This document shows, in pieces, positions 18,572 through 27,522 of a DNA stretch of 64,000 bases. The notes beneath the pieces are model-generated. The model worked only from the letters and a program-made list of their open reading frames with translations, ran no database searches and had not been told where the DNA came from. The first letter of the stretch is position 1, and each line of letters starts with the position of its first letter. Both the position numbers and the translations under genes were made by a program. Source of the stretch: Nocardioides sp. SYSU D00038 (GTDB lineage: Bacteria; Actinomycetota; Actinomycetes; Propionibacteriales; Nocardioidaceae); contig NZ_JAFFJT010000024.1 of NCBI RefSeq assembly GCF_016924665.1, positions 124,001 through 188,000 of the forward strand, written 5' to 3'.

Positions 18572-18801
18572 GGTGCGTCGGCCCAACGTGGGTCTGTTTC
18601 GTGGCGCCTCGCGGCTGCCCGGACCACACACCTCCCGCTCGTCGAGAGCGGGCCGTGCGCGTGTCCGGGTGAGGGGTCCGGAGCGGCCGCACGAGGTCCA
18701 CCGGTGGGCGTGCCCGCCGGAGGTTCCCGGGCCACCGGTCCCGGCCCGTGCCGGGTGCCGGCGCACCACGGTAGACACACGTTCAACAGATTGTGGAGGA
18801 C

Positions 18802-19023
18802 ATGCCGAAGAAAGAAGGCGTGATCGAGATCGAGGGCACCGTCGTGGAGGCCCTGCCCAATGCCATGTTCCGAGTCGAGCTCACGAACGGGCACAAGGTT
18901 CTCGCCCACATCAGCGGCAAGATGCGCCAGCACTACATCCGGATCCTCCCCGAGGACCGGGTCGTGGTGGAGCTCTCGCCGTACGACCTCACCCGGGGTC
19001 GGATCGTCTACCGCTACAAGTGA
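18802..19023 (+). CDS. infA: translation initiation factor IF-1
   Basis: 73 aa, exact family length, with [40 protein letters not shown] and [11 protein letters not shown]; an OB-fold protein that occupies the ribosomal A site during initiation. The ATG at 18802 gives the conserved MPKKEG start; GGAGG lies only 2 nt before it, and a GTG at 18793 would add three residues, so the start is slightly open. Confidence 0.96.
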   Translation: MPKKEGVIEIEGTVVEALPNAMFRVELTNGHKVLAHISGKMRQHYIRILPEDRVVVELSPYDLTRGRIVYRYK

Positions 19024-19046
19024 TCTGAAGCCGAAAGGACCTCCTC

Positions 19047-19160
19047 GTGAAGGTCAACCCCAGCGTCAAGCCGATCTGTGACAAGTGCAAGGTGATCCGT
19101 CGCCACGGCCGAGTCATGGTCATCTGCGAGAACCCGCGCCACAAGCAGCGCCAGGGCTGA
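19047..19160 (+). CDS. rpmJ: 50S ribosomal protein L36, zinc-binding form
   Basis: 37 aa: GTG start, [23 protein letters not shown] N-terminus, then [18 protein letters not shown]. The zinc ligands C-x2-C...C-x4-H are all present, so this is the C+ type. GAAAGGACC precedes the GTG. It lies between infA and rpsM as in most bacteria. Confidence 0.96.
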   Translation: MKVNPSVKPICDKCKVIRRHGRVMVICENPRHKQRQG

Positions 19161-19342
19161 TCCGCCCGGCGCACCAGCACCACCCAGCACGACAACTGAA
19201 CACCACACATCGTGATCGCTAGCCGGTCGACCCCTCGGGGCCGCGCCGGTGAAGCCACCTCCGGAGCAGTGGCCGGAGCCCGACCTCGACGGACGGGACG
19301 CGACACGACCGACACCACTGTGCAACAGAGAAGGAACGCCAC

Positions 19343-19717
19343 ATGGCACGCCTCGTTGGTGTCGACCTCCCGCGCGACAAGCGCATCGAGATCGCACTCA
19401 CCTACATCTACGGCATCGGCCGTACCCGCGCCCAGCAGCTGCTGGAGACCACCGGGGTCAACCCGAACCTCCGCGTCCACGAGCTGGGTGACGAAGAGCT
19501 GGTCAAGCTCCGTGACGAGATCGAAGCCAACTTCAAGATCGAGGGTGACCTCCGTCGTGAGGTCCAGGCCGACATCCGCCGCAAGATCGAGATCGGCAGC
19601 TACCAGGGCCGCCGCCACCGCATGGGCCTCCCGGTCCGCGGTCAGCGCACCAAGACCAACGCGCGCACCCGCAAGGGCCCCAAGCGCACGGTTGCCGGCA
19701 AGAAGAAGGCCAAGTGA
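19343..19717 (+). CDS. rpsM: 30S ribosomal protein S13
   Basis: 124 aa, starting [20 protein letters not shown] with [14 protein letters not shown] (helix-hairpin motif) and the basic C-terminal tail [18 protein letters not shown] that reaches the P-site tRNA. GAAGGAAC precedes the ATG. The 182-nt gap after rpmJ holds no recognisable gene. Confidence 0.98.
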   Translation: MARLVGVDLPRDKRIEIALTYIYGIGRTRAQQLLETTGVNPNLRVHELGDEELVKLRDEIEANFKIEGDLRREVQADIRRKIEIGSYQGRRHRMGLPVRGQRTKTNARTRKGPKRTVAGKKKAK

Positions 19718-19787
19718 CCCGACGCCTTCCGGCGCGTCACTGACCCGACTTCCACCCCACAGACCAGCTACTTCCAGGAGATAACGC

Positions 19788-20192
19788 ATGCCTCCCAAGG
19801 CTCGCGCGGCCGGCGCCAAGAAGGTCCGCCGCAAGGAGAAGAAGAACGTCGCTCAGGGCGAGGCCCACATCAAGAGCACGTTCAACAACACCATCGTCAC
19901 CATCACCGACCCCACGGGTGCGGTGATCTCGTGGGCCTCCGCCGGCACCGTCGGCTTCAAGGGCTCGCGCAAGTCCACGCCGTTCGCCGCCCAGATGGCC
20001 GCCGAGGCCGCCGGGCGCCGCGCGATGGACCACGGCATGAAGAAGATCGACGTCTTCGTCAAGGGTCCGGGCTCGGGCCGCGAGACCGCGATCCGGTCGC
20101 TCGGTGCGATCGGCCTCGAGGTCGGCACCATCCAGGACGTCACGCCCACCCCCCACAACGGTTGCCGCCCGCCCAAGCGCCGGCGCGTCTGA
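19788..20192 (+). CDS. rpsK: 30S ribosomal protein S11
   Basis: 134 aa. Signature parts: [35 protein letters not shown], and the C-terminal [19 protein letters not shown]11 forms the 30S platform near the E-site mRNA. CAGGAG lies upstream of the ATG. Confidence 0.98.
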   Translation: MPPKARAAGAKKVRRKEKKNVAQGEAHIKSTFNNTIVTITDPTGAVISWASAGTVGFKGSRKSTPFAAQMAAEAAGRRAMDHGMKKIDVFVKGPGSGRETAIRSLGAIGLEVGTIQDVTPTPHNGCRPPKRRRV

Positions 20193-20217
20193 CCCGAGAC
20201 CAAGAAGGAGACTGACC

Positions 20218-20826
20218 ATGGCCCGCTACACCGGTCCCATGACCAAGAAGTCGCGCCGTCTCGGTGTCGACCTCGTCGGCGGCGACGCCGCGTTCGAGCG
20301 CCGTCCCTACCCGCCCGGCCAGCACGGCCGCGCGCGGATCAAGGAGAGCGAGTACCGCTCGCAGCTGCAGGAGAAGCAGAAGGCCCGCTTCACCTACGGC
20401 GTGCTCGAGAAGCAGTTCCACAACTACTACACCGAGGCCTCGCGCCGCAGCGGCAAGACGGGTGACAACCTGCTCCAGCTGCTCGAGTGCCGCCTCGACA
20501 ACGTCGTCTACCGCGCCGGCTTCGCCCGCACCCGCCGGCACGCCCGCCAGCTCGTGACCCACGGTCACTTCCTGGTCAACGGCAAGAAGGTCAACATCCC
20601 GTCGTACCAGGTCGCGGCCTACGACATCATCGACGTGCGCGAGAAGTCGCTGGAGATGACCCCGTTCATCGTGGCTCGCGAGACCCACGGCGAGCGCGTG
20701 GTGCCGGCGTGGCTCGAGGCGATCCCGTCGCGGATGCGGGTGCTGGTGCACCAGCTCCCCGTGCGGGCCCAGATCGACATCCCGGTCCAGGAACAGCTGA
20801 TCGTCGAGTACTACTCCAAGAAGTAG
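20218..20826 (+). CDS. rpsD: 30S ribosomal protein S4
   Basis: 202 aa, zinc-free form (the N-terminus MARYTGPMTKKSRRLGVDL lacks the four Cys). S4 RNA-binding domain: RLDNVVYRAGFARTRRHAR and VNGKKVNIPSYQV. In E. coli it represses the alpha operon. AAGGAG sits 7 nt before the chosen ATG; the open frame upstream is a shadow of rpsK. Confidence 0.98.
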   Translation: MARYTGPMTKKSRRLGVDLVGGDAAFERRPYPPGQHGRARIKESEYRSQLQEKQKARFTYGVLEKQFHNYYTEASRRSGKTGDNLLQLLECRLDNVVYRAGFARTRRHARQLVTHGHFLVNGKKVNIPSYQVAAYDIIDVREKSLEMTPFIVARETHGERVVPAWLEAIPSRMRVLVHQLPVRAQIDIPVQEQLIVEYYSKK

Positions 20827-20846
20827 TCCCCCGGGGGCTCCGCCCC

Positions 20847-20866
20847 GTGGACCCTGCCGGGTCCAC
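20847..20866 (+). terminator. hairpin between rpsD and rpoA (attenuator candidate)
   Basis: Perfect 8-bp stem GTGGACCC/GGGTCCAC with a TGCC loop in the 127-nt rpsD-rpoA spacer. It is followed by GC-rich sequence without T run, so partial termination or mRNA processing between S4 and RNA polymerase alpha is more likely than full termination. Confidence 0.5.
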
Positions 20867-20953
20867 GGCGGCGGACCGTCAGAACTTCACATCGCCGCCA
20901 TCGCAATGTTCGGTCCCCTCAAATAGCGGTCGGGACCGGAAAGGAAAGAACCA

Positions 20954-21970
20954 GTGCTCATCGCACAGCGCCCCACCCTGTCGGAAGAGTCCGTCGACGA
21001 GTTCCGCTCGCGGTTCGTCATCGAGCCGCTGGAGCCCGGCTTCGGCTACACGCTCGGCAACTCGCTGCGCCGCACGCTGCTCTCGTCGATCCCGGGTGCC
21101 TCGGTCACGAGCATCCGCATCGACAGCGTCCTCCACGAGTTCTCGACCATCGAGGGCGTCAAGGAGGACGTCACCGAGGTCATCCTCAACCTCAAGGGCC
21201 TGGTCGTCTCCTCGGAGCACGACGAGCCGGTCACCATGTACCTGCGCAAGTCGGGTGCCGGCGACGTCACCGCCGCGGACATCGCGCCGCCGGCCGGCGT
21301 CGAGGTGCACAACCCCGACCTGAAGATCGCCACCCTGTCCGACAAGGGCAAGCTGGAGATGGAGCTGGTCGTCGAGCGCGGCCGCGGCTACGTCTCCTCG
21401 GTGCAGAACAAGGGCGCCGACAACGAGATCGGCCGGATCCCGGTCGACTCGATCTACTCGCCCGTGCTCAAGGTGACCTACAAGGTCGAGGCCACCCGTG
21501 TCGAGCAGCGCACCGACTTCGACAAGCTCGTCATCGACGTCGAGACCAAGCCGTCGATCCGTCCCCGCGACGCGATCGCCTCGGCCGGCAAGACCCTGGT
21601 CGAGCTGTTCGGCCTGGCCCGCGAGCTGAACGTCGAGGCCGAGGGCATCGACATCGGCCCGTCGCCGGTCGACGAGCAGCTGGCCGCCGACCTCGCCCTC
21701 CCGGTCGAGGACCTGCAGCTGACCGTCCGCTCCTACAACTGCCTCAAGCGCGAGGGCATCCACACCGTGGGTGAGCTCATCAGCCGCTCGGAGCAGGACC
21801 TCCTCGACATCCGCAACTTCGGTGCGAAGTCGATCGACGAGGTCAAGGCCAAGCTGGTCGAGATGGGCCTGTCCCTCAAGGACAGCGCGCCCGGCTTCGA
21901 CCCGCAGGCCGCCCTCGCGGCGTACGGCGACGACGAGGACGACGCGTTCGTCGAGGACGAGCAGTACTGA
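20954..21970 (+). CDS. rpoA: DNA-directed RNA polymerase subunit alpha
   Basis: 338 aa. N-terminal dimerisation domain with [20 protein letters not shown] and the NTD up to about residue 230; C-terminal domain with [20 protein letters not shown] and [20 protein letters not shown] (DNA and activator contact), then an acidic tail [18 protein letters not shown] start; GGAAAGGAAAG upstream. Confidence 0.98.
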   Translation: MLIAQRPTLSEESVDEFRSRFVIEPLEPGFGYTLGNSLRRTLLSSIPGASVTSIRIDSVLHEFSTIEGVKEDVTEVILNLKGLVVSSEHDEPVTMYLRKSGAGDVTAADIAPPAGVEVHNPDLKIATLSDKGKLEMELVVERGRGYVSSVQNKGADNEIGRIPVDSIYSPVLKVTYKVEATRVEQRTDFDKLVIDVETKPSIRPRDAIASAGKTLVELFGLARELNVEAEGIDIGPSPVDEQLAADLALPVEDLQLTVRSYNCLKREGIHTVGELISRSEQDLLDIRNFGAKSIDEVKAKLVEMGLSLKDSAPGFDPQAALAAYGDDEDDAFVEDEQY

Positions 21971-22047
21971 TCCACCCCCAAATCGGTCCTCGCCCGAGGA
22001 CCGTCTACCCCGGTACCTGACACGGCCGGAGAGAACGAGAGAAGCAG

Positions 22048-22656
22048 ATGCCCACTCCCAAGAAGGGTGCCCGCCTCGGCGGCAGCCCGGCCCACCAGAA
22101 GCTGATCGTCTCCAACCTCGCCACGGCGCTGTTCGAGCACGGCCGGATCACCACCACCGAGGCCCGGGCCCGGGTGCTGCGCCCGGTCGCGGAGAAGCTG
22201 ATCACCAAGGCCAAGAAGGGCGACCTGCACAACCGTCGCGAGGTCCTCAAGACCATCCGCGACAAGGGTGTCGTGCACGTCCTCTTCACCGAGATCGCCC
22301 CGACCTTCGCGGAGCGTCCCGGTGGCTACACCCGGATCACCAAGATCGGCCCCCGCAAGGGCGACAACGCCCCCATGGCGGTCATCGAGCTGGTGACCGA
22401 GGCCTACGACCCGAAGCCGGCCACCGGTCGGTCCAGCCGGGCCGCCGCGCCTGCTCCCGCCGCCGAGGAGGTCGACGTCGAGGAGACCGAGACCGACGAG
22501 GCCACCGACGAGACCGCCGTCGAGGACGCTCCCACCGAGCTGACCGACGAGGCCTCGCCCGAGGAGAGCGTGATCGCCGAGGAGGAGCCCGTCGCCGACG
22601 AGGCCCCTGCCGAGGAGTCCGCCGAGGAGTCGACCGACGAGGACGACAAGGCCTGA
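22048..22656 (+). CDS. rplQ: 50S ribosomal protein L17 with acidic C-terminal tail
   Basis: 202 aa. Residues 1-130 are L17 ([60 protein letters not shown]). The last 70 residues are almost entirely Glu, Asp, Thr, Ala, Ser and Pro, a disordered acidic extension common in actinobacterial L17. Last gene of the alpha operon. truA normally follows rplQ in actinobacteria but here lies 13.8 kb away. Confidence 0.97.
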   Translation: MPTPKKGARLGGSPAHQKLIVSNLATALFEHGRITTTEARARVLRPVAEKLITKAKKGDLHNRREVLKTIRDKGVVHVLFTEIAPTFAERPGGYTRITKIGPRKGDNAPMAVIELVTEAYDPKPATGRSSRAAAPAPAAEEVDVEETETDEATDETAVEDAPTELTDEASPEESVIAEEEPVADEAPAEESAEESTDEDDKA

Positions 22657-22675
22657 GCCTTGATCCACCTCGCCA

Positions 22676-22704
22676 CCGACCCGTCAGCGCTGCTGGCGGG
22701 TCGG
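22676..22704 (+). terminator. strong terminator of the alpha operon
   Basis: Stem of 13 pairs: CCGACCCG-T-CAGC against GCTG-G-CGGGTCGG with one T:G wobble and a 3-nt loop, 20 nt after the rplQ stop. TGTCATTTCG follows. It marks the end of the 20-kb ribosomal region. Confidence 0.75.
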
Positions 22705-22706
22705 TG

Positions 22707-22862
22707 TCATTTCGCAGGCGTCCGCACGGGGGGACGCGCGGCCGCGACGACCCGCTCGCACGCGGGCGTCGGCACGCCGTGCAGCCGGCCGAGCAGCACC
22801 AGCTCCCCGGCGCGGTGGTCGACCTCGGTCGCCAGGCCGGGCCGAGGGCAGGCGCGCCGCTG
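22707..22862 (-). pseudogene. C-terminal remnant of a ketopantoate reductase-like gene
   Basis: The minus strand reads GLATEVDHRAGELVLLGRLH, then GVPTPACERVVAAAR, ending in a TGA at 22707. This is the characteristic C-terminal helix pair of PanE/ApbA-type reductases (TEVDxxNGEVVxLGxxHGVPTP). Nothing upstream completes the protein: the frame reaches into the NUDIX promoter and no Rossmann domain exists. Too short for a functional enzyme; a decay relic. Confidence 0.5.
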
Positions 22863-22884
22863 AACGTGCTCTGCGGCCAGTCAC

Positions 22885-22890
22885 TACCGT
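22885..22890 (+). promoter_or_regulatory. -10 box TACCGT, leaderless start of the NUDIX gene
   Basis: TACCGT ends 6 nt before the ATG at 22897, and no Shine-Dalgarno is present, so transcription probably starts at the A of the start codon. Confidence 0.45.
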
Positions 22891-22896
22891 GCGGGC

Positions 22897-23331
22897 ATGG
22901 TTACGGTCCGGGATCGCTACGTCGCCCACGGCCTCGTCCAGCAAGGTGGCAGGTACCTGGTTCTGCGACGTCGTGAAGGTCGCTACCTGGGTGGTCAATG
23001 GGACATCCCCGGTGGAGCCGTGGAAGCCCATGAGTCGCCCCAGGAGGCTGTGGTTCGCGAGTGTGCCGAGGAGGCGGGGATCCTCACCACGGTCGGCCCC
23101 CAGGTCGCGCACTACACGAACGCTGACACCGAGGGTCGACCTCTTGTGTTTCACACGCTCACGTTTCTCCTCAATCCGGAGCCCGGTGTGCCCGAGGTAG
23201 CACTGAGTGTCGAAGAGCACGACGACTTCAAGTGGGTTCTCCCTCGCGAGGCACTTGAGCTGCCGTTGGTGTGGCACGTCGAGCGGACGTTCCGATCCCT
23301 GTTGGCTGACGTACCCCACTTCCCGGACTGA
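22897..23331 (+). CDS. NUDIX hydrolase
   Basis: 144 aa. Complete Nudix box at residues 40-62: G-x5-E-x7-RE-x2-EE-x-G, read as GAVEAHE...RECAEEAGI. MutT-like fold with LGGQWDIPGGAVEAHE. Such enzymes cleave nucleoside-diphosphate-linked compounds (damaged dNTPs, sugar nucleotides, cofactors); the substrate is not predictable. Codon use is less GC-biased than its neighbours (for example AATGGGACATCCC, CTTGTGTTTCACACG), suggesting recent acquisition. Confidence 0.9.
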   Translation: MVTVRDRYVAHGLVQQGGRYLVLRRREGRYLGGQWDIPGGAVEAHESPQEAVVRECAEEAGILTTVGPQVAHYTNADTEGRPLVFHTLTFLLNPEPGVPEVALSVEEHDDFKWVLPREALELPLVWHVERTFRSLLADVPHFPD

Positions 23332-23393
23332 ATGGTCCGTGGCTCCCCCATCAATTGCACGACACTCCGGAGCCGTGGACGACGTAGCGCACC

Positions 23394-23666
23394 TCAGAGC
23401 CGGGTGGGCCGGTTGCGGGCCACGGTCATCGCGGCGGTCATGCCGGCGCCGAGGACCACGAAGACGACGCCGACCACGACCAGGGCCGTGACGTCCTGGG
23501 TCAGGCCGATCAGCAGCAGGAACACGCCGATGGCGAGGTCGCTGAGGCCGAGGGTCTGGAACAGGCGGCCGTTCTTGCGCAGGCCGTCGGCGGGGTCGGC
23601 GGGCTCCGCCGCGGGGTAGGGCTCGTACGCCCCTGACTGGGGTGCGGGCTGCTCGGGGTCGCTCAT
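23394..23666 (-). CDS. small two-TM membrane protein
   Basis: 90 aa. A 30-residue Pro/Ala/Glu-rich cytosolic N-terminus is followed by two hydrophobic helices (LSDLAIGVFLLLIGL and ALVVVGVVFVVLGAGMTAAM). ATG at 23666 overlaps the stop of the GntR gene (ATGA), so it is coupled to the regulator and probably controlled with it. No family recognised. A weak 6-bp hairpin stands between its stop and the convergent NUDIX gene. Confidence 0.75.
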   Translation of the reverse strand: MSDPEQPAPQSGAYEPYPAAEPADPADGLRKNGRLFQTLGLSDLAIGVFLLLIGLTQDVTALVVVGVVFVVLGAGMTAAMTVARNRPTRL

Positions 23667-24022
23667 GGGTCGATCATCCACGACTCGTCGAGCAGCTTGT
23701 GGGCCTCGGCGAGGGTGAGTCCGCGGCGCCGGGCCTCCGCGGCGTACGCCGCCGCCGCGGGCGCCGCCGACCCGAGGTCGCCGGTGGAAGCGACGAAGGT
23801 GCCGCGCCGGCCCTCGGTGACGAGCACGCCCTCGGCCTCGAGCTCGCGGTAGGCGCGGGCCACGGTGTTGGCGGCGATGCGGAGCTCGGCGGCCAGCGCC
23901 CGCACCGTGGGCAGCCGGGTGCCGGCCGGCAGGTCGCCGGAGGCGGCGCGCGCGGCGAGCTGGGTGCGCAGCTGCTCGAACGGTGGCACCGGCGAGCCGG
24001 TGTCGAGGGGGCGGACGTCCAT
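23663..24022 (-). CDS. GntR family transcriptional regulator (YtrA type)
   Basis: 119 aa, short form. Winged helix at residues 12-80: PPFEQLRTQLAARAASGDLP, TRLPTVRALAAELRIAANTV, ARAYRELEAEGVLVTEGRRG. Only about 40 residues follow, so there is no effector domain, typical of the YtrA subfamily that controls small membrane or ABC-transporter genes next to it. Start at 24022 gives the normal N-terminus. Forms an operon with the small membrane protein. Confidence 0.88.
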   Translation of the reverse strand: MDVRPLDTGSPVPPFEQLRTQLAARAASGDLPAGTRLPTVRALAAELRIAANTVARAYRELEAEGVLVTEGRRGTFVASTGDLGSAAPAAAAYAAEARRRGLTLAEAHKLLDESWMIDP

Positions 24023-24116
24023 GGGCGCCAACCTACGACGCGGCGTCCGATTCCCGCTGGGATGGGCTGTCCGGATCCCGCCGGACGGCGGCGCGCCGCC
24101 GCGGTTGGCTGGGGCC

Positions 24117-24908
24117 ATGGATCTGGAGATGACGGACAAGGTGGCCCTCGTGACCGGGGGCAGCAAGGGCATCGGCCTCGCGGTGGTGCGGCGGCTGGTG
24201 CAGGAGGGGGCGCGGGTCGTGACCGGCGCCCGGACGACGGGGCCGGAGCTGGCGGCGCTCGTCGGCTGCGGTCGGGTGGTGGCCGTCGAGGTCGACCTCG
24301 CCACCGCCGACGGGCCCGCGCGGCTGGTCGAGGCCGCAGTGCGGTCGCACGGGCGGGTCGACGTGCTGGTCAACAACGTGGGCGCCAGCGAGCCGGGGCC
24401 GTCGATCGAGGCGGCCGACGACGCCGCGTGGGCGCGGGTGCTCGACGCGACGCTGCTGAGCGCGGTGCGCACCACCCGGGCGGCGATCCCGGTGCTGAGC
24501 GACGGCGGAGCCGTGGTGACGATCGGGTCGGGCAACGCCCGCCACCCCGACCCGTACATTCCCATGTACAGCGCCGCCAAGGCCGCGCTGACCAACTTCA
24601 GCCTCGGCCTGGCCCGCGAGCTCGGCCCGCGCGGCATCCGGGTCAACACGGTCTCGCCGGGCCCGGTGCGGACGCCGCTGTGGACGGCCGACGACGGCGG
24701 CTTCGCCCACCTGATCGCCGCGCAGGCCGGCACCAGCGCCGAGGAGGTGGTCGGCTCGATGATCCCGCAGGCGCTGCGCGTGCTCACCGGCCGGTTCAGC
24801 GAGCCCGAGGAGGTGGCCGACCTGGTGGTGTTCCTGGCGTCCGCGCGGGCCGCCAACCTCACCGGGGCCGACGTCGCGGTCGACGGCGGCATGGGGCTGG
24901 GCGCCTGA
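24117..24908 (+). CDS. short-chain dehydrogenase/reductase (SDR)
   Basis: 263 aa, classical SDR. Cofactor motif TGGSKGIG at residues 13-20, VNNVGAS, catalytic Ser in TIGSGNARH and Y-x3-K in YSAAKAAL, then VSPGPVRTPLW and the C-terminal GADVAVDGGMGLG. NAD(P)-dependent oxidation or reduction of an unknown alcohol or ketone. PfkB kinase follows 25 nt downstream on the same strand. Longer upstream frames are shadows of the GntR gene. Confidence 0.92.
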   Translation: MDLEMTDKVALVTGGSKGIGLAVVRRLVQEGARVVTGARTTGPELAALVGCGRVVAVEVDLATADGPARLVEAAVRSHGRVDVLVNNVGASEPGPSIEAADDAAWARVLDATLLSAVRTTRAAIPVLSDGGAVVTIGSGNARHPDPYIPMYSAAKAALTNFSLGLARELGPRGIRVNTVSPGPVRTPLWTADDGGFAHLIAAQAGTSAEEVVGSMIPQALRVLTGRFSEPEEVADLVVFLASARAANLTGADVAVDGGMGLGA

Positions 24909-24933
24909 CGCCTCGCTCCAGCAGGATGGGGCC

Positions 24934-25842
24934 ATGACCGACGACGTGCTGGTGGTGGGGGAGGCCCTGGTCGACGTGGTGGTCCGCGCCGACGGCACCC
25001 GGGTCGAGCACCCCGGCGGCAGCGCGGCCAACGTGGCGGTGGCGCTGGGTCGGCTCGGGCGCGGCGTCCGGTTCGCCTCGGCCTGGGCCGACGACCGCTA
25101 CGGCGCGCTGCTGGTCGAGCACCTCGCCGGGTCGGGCGTGGTGCTCGCGGGGGACCCCCACGTGCTGGCCCGCACCTCCTCGGCCGAGGCGACGATCGCG
25201 GCCGACGGGTCGGCGTCGTACGTCTTCGACTTCGACTGGCGGCTGGGGCCGGTGCCGCGCGAGCCGGCGCCGCTGGCGGTGCACACCTCGTCGGTGGCGG
25301 CGGTGCTGGCGCCGGGCGCCGACGACGTCCGCGCCCTGCTCGGCGACCTGCGCGCCACCTCGACGGTGACCTACGACGTCAACGCGCGCCCCGCCGTCAC
25401 CGGCGCCGGACCCGAGGTGGTGGCGGGGGTCGAGCAGGTCGCGGCGCTCGCCGACGTGGTGAAGGCCAGCGACGAGGACCTGCGCACGCTGTGGCCCGGC
25501 GGCACGGTGCGCGAGGCGGCCGACCGCCTGCTCTCACTCGGCCCGGCGGCCGTCGTGGTCACGCTGGGGGAGGGCGGCGCGGAGTGGCTCGACGCCGCCC
25601 GCTCGGTGCGGGTGGCCTCGCAGCGGGTGGAGGTGGCCGACACGATCGGCGCCGGTGACACGTTCGGCGCCGGGCTGCTCGACGCGCTGTGGTCGCGCGG
25701 CCGCCTGGGCGCGGGGTCGCGCGCGGCGCTGCGGGAGCTGCCGCAGGACGAGGTGCGCGACGTACTCGCCCATGCCGCGGCGGCGGCCGCGGTGACGGTG
25801 TCGCGCCCCGGCGCCGACCCGCCGTGGCGCCACGAGCTCTAG
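24934..25842 (+). CDS. PfkB-family carbohydrate kinase
   Basis: 302 aa, ribokinase fold. N-terminal VGEALVDVV and PGGSAANVAVALGRLG (PfkB signature 1), and the C-terminal signature DTIGAGDTF at 236-244 with the catalytic Asp. Probably a fructokinase or related sugar kinase; substrate not determined. AGGA precedes the ATG. Its stop overlaps the convergent oxidoreductase stop by 4 nt. Confidence 0.92.
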   Translation: MTDDVLVVGEALVDVVVRADGTRVEHPGGSAANVAVALGRLGRGVRFASAWADDRYGALLVEHLAGSGVVLAGDPHVLARTSSAEATIAADGSASYVFDFDWRLGPVPREPAPLAVHTSSVAAVLAPGADDVRALLGDLRATSTVTYDVNARPAVTGAGPEVVAGVEQVAALADVVKASDEDLRTLWPGGTVREAADRLLSLGPAAVVVTLGEGGAEWLDAARSVRVASQRVEVADTIGAGDTFGAGLLDALWSRGRLGAGSRAALRELPQDEVRDVLAHAAAAAAVTVSRPGADPPWRHEL

Positions 25843-27509
25843 ACGGGCTCGTTCTGAAGGATGCCGGCGAGGTGGGCGTGCACGAGCGGCACGACGCTGG
25901 CGCCCTCGCCGGTGGCCGCGGCGACCCGCTTCATCGAGCCGGCGCGGATGTCGCCGGCGGCGAAGATGCCGGGCACGGTGGTGGCCAGGTCGGCCGGCGG
26001 GCGGCCGTCGCGCCAGTGGTCCTGCGGCACGTCGCGGCCGGTGAGCACGAAGCCGTTGGCGTCGAGCTCGATCTCCTCGGGCAGCCAGGTGCAGGTCGGC
26101 ACCGCGCCGAGCAGCAGGAAGAGGCCCTGGGCCTCGACCCGCTCGCGCTCGCCGGTGCGGGTGTCCTCCAGGCAGAGCCACGAGAGCCGGCCCTCGCCGC
26201 CGCCGTCGACGACCTGGGTGCACGGGCGCACGCTGACCCGGGGGTTGTACTCCAGCTCGCGCACGAGGTAGTCCGACATGGTCTCGGCGAGCCCGGGTCG
26301 TCGTACGAGGATGGTGACCGAGCGGGCGAACCGGGCGAGGTGGACGGCGGCCTGGCCGGCGGAGTTGCCGCCGCCGACGACGAAGACGTCGTAGCCCTCC
26401 ATCTCGCGGGCGGCGGTCATCGCGGCGCCGTAGTTGACGCCGTTGCCGACGAGCGCCTCGAGCGGCTCGACGCCGAGCTTGCGGTAGGAGACGCCGGTGG
26501 AGACGACGACCGAGCGGGCGCGCAGGTCGCCGCCGTCGGTGCGCACCAGGTGGGCGGCGCCGGCGGGGTCGGGCTCGAGGCCGACGACCTCGCGGCCGGT
26601 GATGAACTCGGTGCCGAACCGCAGCGCCTGGTTGCGGGCCCGCTGCGCGAGCCGCATGCCGGAGATGCCGCGCGGGAAGCCGAGGTAGTTGCGGATCATC
26701 GAGCTGGTGCCGGCCTGGCCGCCGATCGCCTCGGCCTCGACCACCACGACCGAGAGCCCCTCGGAGGCGCCGTACACGGCGGTCGCCAGCCCCGCCGGCC
26801 CGGCCCCGATGACCGCGAGGTCGACGACCCGGTCGATGTCGACGTCGTCGGCGGAGAAGAGCGTGCGCGCGACGTCGCGCACCGAGGTGGCCGAGATCGC
26901 CGGGCGGTTGTTGGCGAAGACCATGGGGTACGTCGCGTCGTCCGGCAGCATCGCGCGGACGTAGCGCCCGCCCTCGCTGTCGGGGTCGTAGCGCCGCGAC
27001 GGCATCCCCATCCGGTCGAGGAAGTCGCGGATCGCCATGGTCAGCCCGTCGTTGGTCGGCGAGACCACCTTGACCGAGACGACCTCCGGGTCGGGCACGG
27101 TGGCGCCCCAGTCGGACAGCAGGTCGGTGACGGCGTTGTGGAACTCCTCGTCGCGCGTCCCGCGCGGCATCAGCAGGTAGGCGTCGTACTTGCCGACCGC
27201 CATGCCCTGCCGCAGTGCGGGCGCGTCCTCGATGAAGTAGTCCCAGTGGGCCGTCACCAGCCGCCGCGCCGTCGGCACCACCGTGCGCCACAGGTGGCAC
27301 GCCGCCAGCACGTGGTCGTCGGGCAACCGCGAGTCGGACACGAACAGCGCGACCGTGCCCCCCTCGGCCACCACCTGCTCCGCCACCCGGGTCGCCTCCC
27401 CCCGCGACCTAGCCGTACGCACGTCGTACTCGGCGGTGTAGCGGGCGAACGCCGACTCCAGGTCCGCCAGGTGGGTGTCGCTGACGAGCACGATTGCGGG
27501 GGCTGGCAC
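25839..27509 (-). CDS. receiver-like domain fused to thioredoxin-reductase-like FAD oxidoreductase
   Basis: 556 aa. Residues 1-135 resemble a response-regulator receiver (IVLVSDTHLADLESAFARY, VALFVSDSRLPDDHVLAA). Residues about 140-222 look like a thioredoxin/glutaredoxin-type fold without Cys. Residues 228-556 are a TrxR-like flavoprotein: GAGPAGLATA (235-244), second dinucleotide site VVGGGNSAGQAAV, and GIFAAGDIR. At the place of the TrxR CxxC the protein has GGQAGTSSMI, so it cannot do classical disulfide reduction. Convergent with pfkB. GTG start is leaderless (TAGCCT 7 nt upstream). Confidence 0.88.
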   Translation of the reverse strand: MPAPAIVLVSDTHLADLESAFARYTAEYDVRTARSRGEATRVAEQVVAEGGTVALFVSDSRLPDDHVLAACHLWRTVVPTARRLVTAHWDYFIEDAPALRQGMAVGKYDAYLLMPRGTRDEEFHNAVTDLLSDWGATVPDPEVVSVKVVSPTNDGLTMAIRDFLDRMGMPSRRYDPDSEGGRYVRAMLPDDATYPMVFANNRPAISATSVRDVARTLFSADDVDIDRVVDLAVIGAGPAGLATAVYGASEGLSVVVVEAEAIGGQAGTSSMIRNYLGFPRGISGMRLAQRARNQALRFGTEFITGREVVGLEPDPAGAAHLVRTDGGDLRARSVVVSTGVSYRKLGVEPLEALVGNGVNYGAAMTAAREMEGYDVFVVGGGNSAGQAAVHLARFARSVTILVRRPGLAETMSDYLVRELEYNPRVSVRPCTQVVDGGGEGRLSWLCLEDTRTGERERVEAQGLFLLLGAVPTCTWLPEEIELDANGFVLTGRDVPQDHWRDGRPPADLATTVPGIFAAGDIRAGSMKRVAAATGEGASVVPLVHAHLAGILQNEPV

Positions 27510-27516
27510 GTCATCA

Positions 27517-27522
27517 AGGCTA
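27517..27522 (-). promoter_or_regulatory. -10 box TAGCCT, leaderless start of the FAD oxidoreductase
   Basis: Minus-strand TAGCCT ends 7 nt before the GTG at 27509; no Shine-Dalgarno is present. Confidence 0.45.
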
